Shown here piece by piece: positions 7,919-16,355 of a DNA stretch of 64,000 nucleotides. The notes under the pieces were generated by a model. It was not told where the DNA came from. It made no database searches and saw only the letters and a list, made by a program, of their open reading frames with translations. This DNA comes from an uncultured Litoreibacter sp. (GTDB taxonomy: Bacteria > Pseudomonadota > Alphaproteobacteria > Rhodobacterales > Rhodobacteraceae). The position numbers and the translations under genes are program-made. Where the stretch lies: contig CANLVO010000001.1 of assembly GCA_947494645.1 (NCBI GenBank), forward strand, positions 2,294,001-2,358,000, in the 5' to 3' direction. Numbering within the stretch: the first letter of the stretch is position 1; the number at the start of each line of letters is the position of its first letter.

Positions 7919-9280
7919 ATGAAAAACAGCGTCTTGGCGGTGGTTTTGGGGCTTCTTCTGACCGGCATCGCAAGCCAGCCCAGCCGCGCCGAGGCGCTGC
8001 CGGATTACGTGATTGAACAGTTCGGAACGCCACCTGCCACCCCGACAGGGGCTTTGCCGGATGATCTGCAAGCAGCAATGAACAAGGTCGTGCAGTTCAG
8101 CACGGCGCAATCAGGCTGGAATTCGGAAGACATGCGGGTTTTTGACGCCATCGCAGCCGCCCGCGACCCGAGGGTGGTCTGGGCGTTGAGCGACATAATG
8201 CGGTTCACATGGCGGCCTGCCTTTGAGGCGGCGTTGAAGCGGACGGCGACGGACATTCTGGGGATCGAGGTGACCTCCTTCCGCCACCGTAGCGAGATCA
8301 TCGACCATATGATGGCGTGGGACATTCCCGCCTACCCCGGATATCTGGACCACAAGCGCGCGGTCTTTACCAATTACGTGCCCGGTTGGGAGCGTATTTT
8401 GGTGGCGGGCGAGATTGACTGGCATCTGGTCTCGTGGGGCGGCGTCAACATCGATGCCCGGCCCTATGACACGACCGACGAGATTTGCGACTGTATCCCC
8501 GCCGCCGACAACCCTGCCCTCAGCACCGCGACTGAGGCGACCTGGCTGAAGGACGAGGACATTGTGTTTGGGATCGAGGTGAACGGGGTCACCCGGGCCT
8601 ATCCGCGCCGGATCATGGAGATCCGCGAGATGGTCAATGACACGCTGGGCGGGCGGGACCTCGCGATCCCCTACTGCACGCTGTGCGGCGCGGCGCAGGC
8701 CTACTTTACGGACGATCTGCCGGACGGGGTGGAGCGCCCCATCCTGCGCACCTCGGGGCTGCTGATCAGGTCGAACAAGGTGATGTATGACATCGAGACC
8801 TATTCTGTCTTCGATACGTTTCTGGGCAAGGCCGTCACCGGGCCGTTGGCCGAGAAAGGCGTACAGCTGGATCAGGCCAGCGTGGTGACGACAAGCTGGG
8901 GCGCATGGAAGGCCGCACACCCGGACACGACGGTGCTGATTGAAGCCCTGGCGCTGGGGCGCGACTACGACTTGCGCAACACGCGAGACGCCAAGGGGCC
9001 GATCTTTCCGGTGGGGGACGTGGACCCGAGATTGCCGGTGCATGAGGATGTAATCGGGGTGACCACGGCCTCGGGCAAACCCATCGCGTTTCCGCGCAAC
9101 AAGGCGTTCGCGGCCCTGAGCAAAGGCGAGGACATTGCGGTGGAAAACGTTCGGCTTGTGCTGGATGCGGGCGGCATTCGCGCGGTTGACGCAGATGGTG
9201 CGGATCTGGGCAGCCATCAGGCCTTCTGGTTCGCGTGGTCACAGTTCCACCCGCAAACTGCCCTTTGGCCCGAGCTGTAA
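7919..9280 (+). CDS. Secreted DUF3179 domain protein
   Basis: A 453-residue protein with a signal peptide (hydrophobic LAVVLGLLLTGIA, probable cleavage after SRA) and the DUF3179 signature IPYCTLCGAAQAY in the middle, with FGIEVNGVTRAYPRR before it. The Cys pair in CTLC is a hallmark of the family, whose function is not known. The start at 7919 places the signal peptide at the N-terminus with AGAAGG upstream; an open frame back to 7781 lacks coding character. It is monocistronic, divergent from the glycan operon and converging on the OsmC gene with a 9-base gap. Confidence 0.85.
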   Translation: MKNSVLAVVLGLLLTGIASQPSRAEALPDYVIEQFGTPPATPTGALPDDLQAAMNKVVQFSTAQSGWNSEDMRVFDAIAAARDPRVVWALSDIMRFTWRPAFEAALKRTATDILGIEVTSFRHRSEIIDHMMAWDIPAYPGYLDHKRAVFTNYVPGWERILVAGEIDWHLVSWGGVNIDARPYDTTDEICDCIPAADNPALSTATEATWLKDEDIVFGIEVNGVTRAYPRRIMEIREMVNDTLGGRDLAIPYCTLCGAAQAYFTDDLPDGVERPILRTSGLLIRSNKVMYDIETYSVFDTFLGKAVTGPLAEKGVQLDQASVVTTSWGAWKAAHPDTTVLIEALALGRDYDLRNTRDAKGPIFPVGDVDPRLPVHEDVIGVTTASGKPIAFPRNKAFAALSKGEDIAVENVRLVLDAGGIRAVDADGADLGSHQAFWFAWSQFHPQTALWPEL

Positions 9281-9289
9281 GCCGCCCGT

Positions 9290-9745
9290 CTAGACCCGGA
9301 CCCAGTTCTCGACAATTTCGCACCCGGCGCGGCGCAGCAGCACTGAGACGGGGCATTTTTCGGCGACGATGGTTTTCAGCTTCTCGATTTGCTCGTCTGT
9401 GGCGTCGGTCTTGATGCGCACGGTCAGCTCGATGGTGGGGAACGGCGTGCCGATCTCGGCCTTGCCGAAAACACCACGGGTATCGAAATGGCCGCAGACG
9501 TCGAACTCCATGCTTTCCACGTTCATCTTCAGCAACCCGGCGACGTAGTTGCCGATGACGTTGGTGCAGCCAAGGAATGAAGACAGCATGGTTTCCAGCG
9601 GCGACGCATAGAGGTCGGTGCCGCCACGCTCCGGCGGCTCGTCGGTGGCAATGACTTTGCCACGGGCCACCATTTCGGTGCGGGCGTCCGTGATCGAGTG
9701 GCCTTTGACGTCGATCTTGAACAGGTCGGGCATTGTATGGGCCAT
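9290..9745 (-). CDS. OsmC/Ohr-family thiol peroxidase
   Basis: A 151-residue protein with the two family cysteines, C60 (SSFLGCTN) and C131 (AEKCPVS). These act as peroxidatic and resolving residues in OsmC/Ohr enzymes that reduce organic hydroperoxides. GTDLYASPLE matches the region before the first cysteine. AAGGAG precedes the ATG. It starts 12 bases after the livF stop on the same strand and may be read through from the liv operon, an association with no evident metabolic reason. Confidence 0.85.
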   Translation of the reverse strand: MAHTMPDLFKIDVKGHSITDARTEMVARGKVIATDEPPERGGTDLYASPLETMLSSFLGCTNVIGNYVAGLLKMNVESMEFDVCGHFDTRGVFGKAEIGTPFPTIELTVRIKTDATDEQIEKLKTIVAEKCPVSVLLRRAGCEIVENWVRV

Positions 9746-9757
9746 GGGGAGGCTCCT

Positions 9758-10462
9758 TCAGACAGTCAGGTATCGTTTGATAAGCTCGGGATCCTCGCGG
9801 ATTTGCGCGGGCGTGCCTTCGAACTTCACTTCGCCCTTTTCGAGCACATAGACGCGGTCGGAGAGCTCAAGCACGAAGTTCAGGTTCTGCTCGGCCAGCA
9901 CGATGGACAGGCCTTGTGCTTTCAGGGACGCGATCTGGTCGCGCAGCTTGTCGACCACCAACGGCGCGAGGCCCTCGGACGGCTCGTCCAGCAGCAAGAT
10001 GTCGGGGTTGCCCATGAGCGAGCGGGCGATGGTGAGCATTTGCTGTTGCCCGCCGGACAGGAAGCCGCCTTTGCGTTCCTTGAAGGTCTCCAGCTCGGGG
10101 AAGAGCGCGTAGACTTTTTGCTCGTCCCATTCATCAGCTTTGCCTCGGGAGCGGCGGGCGATGTCGAGGTTTTCCCACACGGTCAGCTCAGGGAAGACGC
10201 GGCGGTCCTCGGGCACGAACCCGATGCCGAGGCGGGCGATGTCATAGGTGGGCTGGCCGCTGATCTCGGACCCGCGCCATGTGACGGAGCCCTTATGCGG
10301 CGGGGTCAGGCCGTTGATCGACCGCATGGTCGTGCTTTTGCCCACCCCGTTGCGACCCAGCAAGCCCACGCATTCGCCGTCTTCAACACGGATCGAGACC
10401 CCGAACAGCACCTCGGAGATGCCATAGGCGGTGTGAATGTCGGATACATCAAGCAGCGTCAT
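9758..10462 (-). CDS. livF: Branched-chain amino-acid-type ABC importer ATPase LivF
   Basis: A 234-residue ATPase with Walker A GRNGVGKST (36-44), signature LSGGQQQML and Walker B ILLLDEPSEGLAP, the SEGLAP form being typical of LivF. The ATG at 10462 is preferred because GGGGGAG lies eight bases upstream; an ATG two codons earlier is too close to that site. Its start overlaps the livG end by 14 bases. Works with LivG on the cytoplasmic face of the LivHM channel. Confidence 0.92.
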   Translation of the reverse strand: MTLLDVSDIHTAYGISEVLFGVSIRVEDGECVGLLGRNGVGKSTTMRSINGLTPPHKGSVTWRGSEISGQPTYDIARLGIGFVPEDRRVFPELTVWENLDIARRSRGKADEWDEQKVYALFPELETFKERKGGFLSGGQQQMLTIARSLMGNPDILLLDEPSEGLAPLVVDKLRDQIASLKAQGLSIVLAEQNLNFVLELSDRVYVLEKGEVKFEGTPAQIREDPELIKRYLTV

Positions 10463-11198
10463 CGGCATGCTCCCCCAGATAGATGCGGCGCACCTCTTCG
10501 TTGTTGCGCACCTCGTCGGGGCTACCGGTCGCAATCAGCTCGCCGTGGTGCAGGACGGACATGCGGTCGGCGATGGCAAAGACCACCTCCATGTCATGTT
10601 CGGTGAAGAGGAGAGTCAGTTTGCGCTTGGAGGCGATCTCCCCGATCAGGGCGATGGAATCCATGGTTTCCTGCGGAGACATGCCGGCGGTGGGTTCATC
10701 GAGAAGGAGCAGGTCGGGTTCTGACGACAAAGCAATCGCCAGCTCCAGCTGCTTTTGCTTGCCGTAGGACATCAGGCCTGCGGTCTCGTCCGCCTCATCG
10801 GTCAGATTGACCAGCTCCAGCATCCGCGCGGTTTCATCGCGAAAGAGCGCGGCACCAGGGCGGAAGAGGTTGAACATCATCTTCTTGTCCGCGATCAGCG
10901 CGACCTGCACGTTCTCAAACACGCTGAGTTTGGGATAGATGTTGATCCGCTGAAATGACCGCGCGATGCCGCGGTTCACGATGCGGCTGGGGGTCAGCCC
11001 GGTGATCTTCTTACCCTTGTAATGGGTCACCCCGTCCGTGGGATAAAGCTGGCCGGTCAGGCAATTGAAGAAGGTGGTCTTCCCTGCCCCGTTTGGCCCG
11101 AGGATGGCGTGTTTTTCACCTTCCTGCAGCTCCAGATTGATGCCGTTCAGCGCCTGAAAGCCAGAGAAGTTCATGCCGAGGTTTTCTATTTTCAACAT
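10449..11198 (-). CDS. livG: Branched-chain amino-acid-type ABC importer ATPase LivG
   Basis: A 249-residue ATPase with Walker A GPNGAGKTT (34-42), the LivG-style signature MSYGKQKQLELA and Walker B LLLLDEPTAGMSP, followed by LLFTEHDM with the switch histidine. ARSFQRINIYPKLSVFENV is the Q-loop region typical of LivG. It starts four bases after the livM stop. Confidence 0.92.
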   Translation of the reverse strand: MLKIENLGMNFSGFQALNGINLELQEGEKHAILGPNGAGKTTFFNCLTGQLYPTDGVTHYKGKKITGLTPSRIVNRGIARSFQRINIYPKLSVFENVQVALIADKKMMFNLFRPGAALFRDETARMLELVNLTDEADETAGLMSYGKQKQLELAIALSSEPDLLLLDEPTAGMSPQETMDSIALIGEIASKRKLTLLFTEHDMEVVFAIADRMSVLHHGELIATGSPDEVRNNEEVRRIYLGEHADDAA

Positions 11199-11202
11199 CG
11201 GA

Positions 11203-12126
11203 TCACTCCCCCTTCTTTTTGCGTTTGGAGGCGAAGCCCATCAGGCCTTCCGGGAAGAAGAACAGGACGGCGAGCAGGATGATGGCCAAGAATGTCGGCC
11301 AATAGACGGTCCATTCGGTGATGAAGCGGTCGAGGATCAGCAGCGTCGCCGCGCCCAAGGCCGGGCCGAGGAAGGTGCCGACACCGCCCAAGATGGACAT
11401 GATCATCACCTCAGCCGACTGGGTCCACCACGCGCTTTCGACAAAGACGGAGTGGTTGAACAGTGTGAACAGCGACCCCGCGACGCCAGCAAATGTGCCT
11501 GCGAGGATGAACGCCACCAGCTGGATGCGTTTCACATCGACGCCGATGAACTCCGCACGGTTGCGGTTCTCGCGGGTGGCGACAAGCGTGAAGCCATAGG
11601 CCGAGTTGACGATCCGCCACATGATCCAGGCGCAGAGCGCGACCACCACAATGGTGAAGTAGTAGAACCTCACCGGCACATCGAGCCAGTCGGGCACGGC
11701 CACGCCGATAAAGCCCGTGTCGCCGCCTGTGACCGCAATCCATTTGAAGGCGACGGCCCAGACCAGTTGGGCAAAGGCGAGCGTGAGCATGGAGAAATAG
11801 ATCTCGGTCAGCTTCACGCAGAAATAGCCGATCACCGCCGCGCAGACCGCCGAGATAACCGCCGCCGCGCCGAAAGCTAGGAAGAACGGCCAGCCGAAGG
11901 TGGTGAGCAAAACGGCGCAGGCATAGGCGCCGATGGCGAAGTAGGCCGCATGGCCGAATGAGATCAGCCCGCCATAGCCCAAGAGCAGATTGAAGCTGAG
12001 CGCGAAGAGCGCGAAGATCAGGATCTCGTTGACCAAGTAGATGGCGAAGAGGCTGCCGATCAGCGGCAAGGCGAGCAGAGCCGCCCCCACGATGCCAAGC
12101 AGAATGAGGTTGCGTTGCGTGATCAT
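11203..12126 (-). CDS. livM: Branched-chain amino-acid-type ABC importer permease LivM
   Basis: A 307-residue inner-membrane protein with many hydrophobic segments. LSFNLLLGYGGLISFGHAAYFAIGAYA is split across residues about 43-70 and is the LivM hallmark, and the C-terminus ends FFFPEGLMGF as in the family. It starts one base after the livH stop, so the two subunits are translationally coupled. Confidence 0.92.
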   Translation of the reverse strand: MITQRNLILLGIVGAALLALPLIGSLFAIYLVNEILIFALFALSFNLLLGYGGLISFGHAAYFAIGAYACAVLLTTFGWPFFLAFGAAAVISAVCAAVIGYFCVKLTEIYFSMLTLAFAQLVWAVAFKWIAVTGGDTGFIGVAVPDWLDVPVRFYYFTIVVVALCAWIMWRIVNSAYGFTLVATRENRNRAEFIGVDVKRIQLVAFILAGTFAGVAGSLFTLFNHSVFVESAWWTQSAEVMIMSILGGVGTFLGPALGAATLLILDRFITEWTVYWPTFLAIILLAVLFFFPEGLMGFASKRKKKGE

Positions 12127-12127
12127 G

Positions 12128-13018
12128 TCACTGCGCCTCCGGCTTGCCCAAGAGACCCCATGGACGGATCATCAGCACGACGACCATCATCAGGTAAATG
12201 AGCACAATTTCGAAATTGGGGACCAGCATCACCCCGAAGGAGTTGAGCAGTCCAAGAATAAGCGCCCCAAGGAACGCGCCACCGAGGCTGCCCAACCCGC
12301 CAATGATGACGATGATGAAGCATTGCACGATGATTTCCGCGTCCATGCCCTGGCTGAGCGCCACAGCCGGGGCCGCAAGGGCGCCTCCAAAGCCCGCAAG
12401 GGCGGAGCCGCCGACAAAGGTCAACATGTAGATGCGGCCGACATTGATCCCGAGGGATTCGAGCATTTCGCGGTCTTGGCGCGCGGCGCGCACGAAGCGG
12501 CCAGCGCGGGTGCGGTTGACGAAGTACCACATCCCGACGGCGACGATCACGCCCATCAAGCAGAGAAACAGCCGGTAAGACGGGTAGTAGGCAATGCCCA
12601 GATTGACCGCGCCTTTGAAGCCGGGCGGCAGCGAGACGGACAGGACCTGCGTGCCCCATGTGAAGCGCACCAAATCGCCGATGATCATCACCAGCGCAAA
12701 GGTAAAGAGCAGCTGGTAAAGGTGATCGCGCTCGTAGAGATGGCGCAGCATGGTGCGTTCGATCAGATAGGCCATCCCGGCAAGCGCGATGGCCGACCCG
12801 ATGGCCGCCAGCCAGAACCCACCGGGCACCCCCGACAGCAGTTTGACCAGCGAGAAGCAGACATAGCCGCCCAACATGTAGAACGCCCCATGGGCAAAGT
12901 TCAGCACGCGCAGCACGCCGAGGATGAGCGTCAGCCCGGCGGCAATGACAAACAGGCTCATCCCAAGGGACAGGCCGTTCAGCAGCTGGATGAAGGTGAG
13001 CATCGGATTGTCGAACAT
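12128..13018 (-). CDS. livH: Branched-chain amino-acid-type ABC importer permease LivH
   Basis: A 296-residue inner-membrane protein. GLTLILGVLRVLNFAHG near residue 28 and RTRAGRFVRAARQDREMLESLGIN near residue 165 are characteristic of LivH. It pairs with LivM to form the channel. It is separated from livK by 95 bases that include a large stem-loop (13050-13096). Confidence 0.92.
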   Translation of the reverse strand: MFDNPMLTFIQLLNGLSLGMSLFVIAAGLTLILGVLRVLNFAHGAFYMLGGYVCFSLVKLLSGVPGGFWLAAIGSAIALAGMAYLIERTMLRHLYERDHLYQLLFTFALVMIIGDLVRFTWGTQVLSVSLPPGFKGAVNLGIAYYPSYRLFLCLMGVIVAVGMWYFVNRTRAGRFVRAARQDREMLESLGINVGRIYMLTFVGGSALAGFGGALAAPAVALSQGMDAEIIVQCFIIVIIGGLGSLGGAFLGALILGLLNSFGVMLVPNFEIVLIYLMMVVVLMIRPWGLLGKPEAQ

Positions 13019-13049
13019 TGTCTCGCTTCCAATAGGGACTCGTTAAGAA

Positions 13050-13096
13050 CCGGTCGGGCGTAGTGATCCAAGAAGACTTCGGATCAGCCCGACCGG
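13050..13096 (-). other. Intercistronic stem-loop between livK and livH
   Basis: CCGGTCGGGC (13050-13059) pairs perfectly with GCCCGACCGG (13087-13096), with a second inner stem TGATCC/GGATCA. There is no T run on the minus strand, so it is more likely an RNA-stabilising or partial-termination hairpin that raises livK expression relative to the membrane genes. Confidence 0.65.
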
Positions 13097-13113
13097 CGCC
13101 AGGGAGGCCTTTG

Positions 13114-14304
13114 TTAGTCCATCAACTCGTCAGCAACGACGTAGGAGACGGGCTCCATCCGGCGGTACGGATAGCTATCATCAGCGGACTGTACCATCTT
13201 GCCCCAGAATTGGCCGCGATTGGCCTGGTGATCTTCGGCACGCATGGTTTGCGGCCCGATGGGGGTGTCGATCGACAGACCTTCAAGGGCTGCGATCACC
13301 GCGTCCGTTTCGCTGGACCCGGCTTTGGCAATGGCTTCCGTCAGCCACTGCGCCGCAACATAGCCCACAACGGGCCAGCTTGGCGTGTTCTCAACACCCA
13401 GCTTTTCCTGCAGCTTGGCCGTGAATTCGCCATGCGCATCAGCGGCGGAGTGGTAGAACACCTCGTAGGAGTTGGCCCAGATGCCTTCGGGCATGTCTGC
13501 GCCCATCTGCTCGGCCACCTCGGGGGAGCCGACCTCGCCAGCGGTGACGTATTTCACCTGATTGAAGAACCCAAATGGTGCGGCCTGTTTGGCAAAGGCC
13601 GGGAACAGCCCTGCCCAAACCCCGGAGAACACGCCGTCACAGCCTGCGGCCATGATGTTGGTGATATGCGCGGTGTAGTCGGTCGTACCGTTCTTGGGCC
13701 ATTCCTGCTGCACGATCTCGGCCTCGGGCCGGATCTTGGCAATATGCGCGGTGAACGCCTCGTTCAGGGAGTGACCGTAGGAGTAATCCATCAAGATCGT
13801 GCAGATCTTGTTCATCTCCAGCTGGTCGGCGATGACGGCGGCAGATTTGCCTTCGGTGTTGGTGTTGGCCGCCGCGCGGAAGACGAATTTGTGGAAGTTC
13901 TCAGGCGAGGTCATCTGCGTCGATTTCGGGATCGCGGCGATGTAGATCGTCTCTTCCTGACGCGACACCTCGGAGATCGCCTGACCCACGGAGGAGCTGA
14001 CGCCGCCCACGAGGAAGTCGACCTCTTCACGTGCAATCAGGTCGCGCGCCATGGCTGTCGCTTCAGCCGGGTCGCATTTGGAATCGCGGTGAATGACCTC
14101 GATCTGTTTGCCGTTCAGCCCGCCAGCTGCGTTGATCTCTTCAGCCAGAATTTCGGTACCAAGTAGCGAGTATTCCCCGATCAGCTGGCACGGGCCGGAC
14201 GTCGGATAGAGCGCTCCGATCTTGATAATGTCGCCTTCAGCAAATGCCGCTGTTGCAGACAGGCTGAGTACGGTGCCCGTCAAAAGCAGTGATTTCTTAT
14301 CCAT
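13114..14304 (-). CDS. livK: Periplasmic binding protein LivK-like (amino-acid or amide ABC importer)
   Basis: A 396-residue type I periplasmic-binding protein with a signal peptide (SLLLTGTVLSLSATAAFA). The mature start GDIIKIGALYPTSGPCQLIGEYSLLG and the later GVSSSVGQAISEVS are typical of the LivK/AmiC/UrtA group. The exact ligand (branched-chain amino acid, urea, short amide) cannot be told. The start at 14304 has GGGAGG eight bases upstream. First gene of the livKHMGF operon. Confidence 0.85.
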   Translation of the reverse strand: MDKKSLLLTGTVLSLSATAAFAEGDIIKIGALYPTSGPCQLIGEYSLLGTEILAEEINAAGGLNGKQIEVIHRDSKCDPAEATAMARDLIAREEVDFLVGGVSSSVGQAISEVSRQEETIYIAAIPKSTQMTSPENFHKFVFRAAANTNTEGKSAAVIADQLEMNKICTILMDYSYGHSLNEAFTAHIAKIRPEAEIVQQEWPKNGTTDYTAHITNIMAAGCDGVFSGVWAGLFPAFAKQAAPFGFFNQVKYVTAGEVGSPEVAEQMGADMPEGIWANSYEVFYHSAADAHGEFTAKLQEKLGVENTPSWPVVGYVAAQWLTEAIAKAGSSETDAVIAALEGLSIDTPIGPQTMRAEDHQANRGQFWGKMVQSADDSYPYRRMEPVSYVVADELMD

Positions 14305-14372
14305 GGTATTTCCTCCCATTTGGATCGTTGTATTGCGGTTCCCGCGGGTCTCGTCTCCCTCGGGTTGCGCAG

Positions 14373-15260
14373 TTAGAACAACGCCAGCCCCCGTGTCTTA
14401 ACACGCGTGCGATACAGCGTCGTGGATGATGCGAAATAGAGATCGCAAAGATCGTCCCCGCCCCATGTGAAGTTGGCGGTAAATTCTCTCATGCGGATCA
14501 CGCCAAGTGTGACCCCATCGGGCGCGATGACATGAACGCCGCCCGGTCCGGTGCAATAGACATTGCCCTTGCTGTCGATCTTCATGCCATCGGGATGACC
14601 TTCGCCTTCGCCGACGGTGACCTCGACCCACACCTCGCCACCGCTGGCAGTGCCGTCGGGCGCAATGTCGAAGGTGCGGATGTGTTTGTGCTCCGTGTCA
14701 TTCACATAAAGCACCGAATGATCCAGCGAGAAGCAAAGCCCGTTCGGTTGCCCGAAATCATCCGCAATCCGGGTGATGGAGCCGCCGTCCTTGGTCACGC
14801 AATAGACGCCCTGACATCCCATTTCGGTGTCGCGCTCGACGCCGTAATAGCCCATCCGGCCATAGGTTGGATCGGTGAAATAGATCAAACCGTCCTTGCG
14901 CACGACGATGTCGTTGGGACTGTTCAGCTCCTTGCCGTCATAGTGAGACGCCAAGGTCGTGAGAGAGCCGTCAATTTCAGCCCGGGTTACAGTGCTGGTT
15001 GCATGTTCACAGCTCAGGAGCCGCCCTTGCAGATCATAAGCATTGCCGTTGGCCATGTTGCTAGGCAAGCGGTAGGCCTCTGCCCGACCGTCACGCAAAA
15101 TGTTGAGCTGATTACCCGGGATGTCTGAGAAGATCAGGTGCCGCTCGCCGGGGTGCCAGACGGGCCCCTCAAGGAAACCGTAGCCACCTGCCACCGCCTC
15201 AAGCTGTGCATCTTGGTCGATGATCTCTGCAAACCGGGGGTCGCGGTTCTCGACAATCAT
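14373..15260 (-). CDS. SMP-30/gluconolactonase family sugar lactonase
   Basis: A 295-residue beta-propeller lactonase. EGPVWHP near residue 32 supplies the metal-binding glutamate, ELNSPNDIVV the metal-binding asparagine, and GQPNGLCFSLD and GHPDGMKIDSKGNVY the other two; all are hallmarks of SMP-30/gluconolactonase enzymes, which open sugar lactones. Its ATG shares one base with the tautomerase stop (TGATG), so the two are translationally coupled. It belongs to a leftward run starting at dgoK, suggesting sugar-acid catabolism. No signal peptide is present, so it is cytoplasmic. Confidence 0.88.
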   Translation of the reverse strand: MIVENRDPRFAEIIDQDAQLEAVAGGYGFLEGPVWHPGERHLIFSDIPGNQLNILRDGRAEAYRLPSNMANGNAYDLQGRLLSCEHATSTVTRAEIDGSLTTLASHYDGKELNSPNDIVVRKDGLIYFTDPTYGRMGYYGVERDTEMGCQGVYCVTKDGGSITRIADDFGQPNGLCFSLDHSVLYVNDTEHKHIRTFDIAPDGTASGGEVWVEVTVGEGEGHPDGMKIDSKGNVYCTGPGGVHVIAPDGVTLGVIRMREFTANFTWGGDDLCDLYFASSTTLYRTRVKTRGLALF

Positions 15261-15466
15261 CAGCTTTGCCGCTGTTCTTTGACGCGAACGCCGCCGGAGA
15301 ACCAATCCGTCTCGTCAATCTCTTCGAACACGACCCAGACATTTTCGCGCGGGATCCCCGCGGCCTCGTTGATCGAAGCGGTCACAGCATCATTGATCTT
15401 CGCCTTAACCCCCTCGGGGTCATGCGCGATGACTTGTTTGACCAGCCGAATATTGACGAATGGCAT
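15260..15466 (-). CDS. 4-oxalocrotonate tautomerase family protein
   Basis: A 68-residue protein. After removal of Met the N-terminal residue is proline (MPFVNIRLV), the catalytic base of this family, and the short beta-alpha-beta length fits one subunit of a hexamer. It is the upstream partner of the lactonase gene. The likely role is enol-keto tautomerisation of an unsaturated sugar acid or similar intermediate; the substrate is not evident. Confidence 0.8.
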   Translation of the reverse strand: MPFVNIRLVKQVIAHDPEGVKAKINDAVTASINEAAGIPRENVWVVFEEIDETDWFSGGVRVKEQRQS

Positions 15467-15589
15467 TTGTTCTCCTCCCAAGACCAGATTGCGGTCATTA
15501 ACGAGAGGTTAACGGAGCGCTGTTGGGAGAACTGCGTGGGGCTGCGCATTTCTGCTGCGGGAACCCGCAGAAGTTTCCCGAATATCCGG

Positions 15590-16321
15590 TCAGGATTGCG
15601 TCTTGCGGAGCCAATCCTGCAACTTGGCCTCTTCCTGCTTCAGCGCATCGGCATTGAGCAGCCCGCGCGCCATCGCAACGGAGATCACCCGTGTGCGGGA
15701 ATTGAAACTTGGCCCCCAGCTGCCGCAGGGCACATCGGATTTATCAAGTCCGAGCTTCTGGTAAAGAAATTGCAACCGACTTTGCGCCCCGCGCAGCGAC
15801 ACGTGGCGGCGGGCCGCGATGGCCTTGTCGGTTAGTCCAAGACTGACATCGACGAGCGCTTCGAACTCCGTATCGGTCAGGGCCGAGACCTTGTTGGCCG
15901 ATCTTTGCTGGACGCCGCGCACTTCGCGGTCGATCACGCATTGCTCGCCGATGAACACCCCTTGCAGCGCCAGCTTTAACCGTTCCTCGGGGGCGGATTT
16001 CAGGACGTAGCCGTAGACGGCTTCTTCCGGCACGATCCGGGTGATGCCGCGGATATAGGCCTCTTCGGAATAGTTCGACCAGAATACGATGCGGGTCTGC
16101 GGATGACGCGACCAGATGGATTTGGCCACGTCGACCCCGGTGACCTCGGGCATCTGCAAATCGAGAATGACGGAGTCGAAGGGTTCTGCCTGAAATGCCT
16201 CCAACGCGGCCTGGCCATTGCCCGTCTCGATCACCTCATCAACATCCGGCATGACGGACTTGGCGACGCCCGCGATAAAGGCGCGGTGCAGTTGGTCGTC
16301 TTCTGAGATCAGCAAGCGCAC
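15590..16321 (-). CDS. Response regulator, NarL/FixJ type
   Basis: A 243-residue regulator. The receiver domain has the acidic pair E7-D8-D9, phospho-acceptor D54 (VILDLQMPE) and the conserved lysine in YVLKS. The C-terminal LuxR-type helix-turn-helix runs LTDTEFEALVDVSLGLTDKAIAARRHVS. GTG at 16321 is chosen because AAGGAA lies eight bases upstream and the receiver begins at once; an ATG at 16384 overlaps the kinase gene and adds an unconserved stretch. It is the partner of the adjacent kinase. Confidence 0.85.
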   Translation of the reverse strand: MRLLISEDDQLHRAFIAGVAKSVMPDVDEVIETGNGQAALEAFQAEPFDSVILDLQMPEVTGVDVAKSIWSRHPQTRIVFWSNYSEEAYIRGITRIVPEEAVYGYVLKSAPEERLKLALQGVFIGEQCVIDREVRGVQQRSANKVSALTDTEFEALVDVSLGLTDKAIAARRHVSLRGAQSRLQFLYQKLGLDKSDVPCGSWGPSFNSRTRVISVAMARGLLNADALKQEEAKLQDWLRKTQS

Positions 16322-16355
16322 AGGGCCATTCCTTTGTGATTCCCGAGGATGCAGT

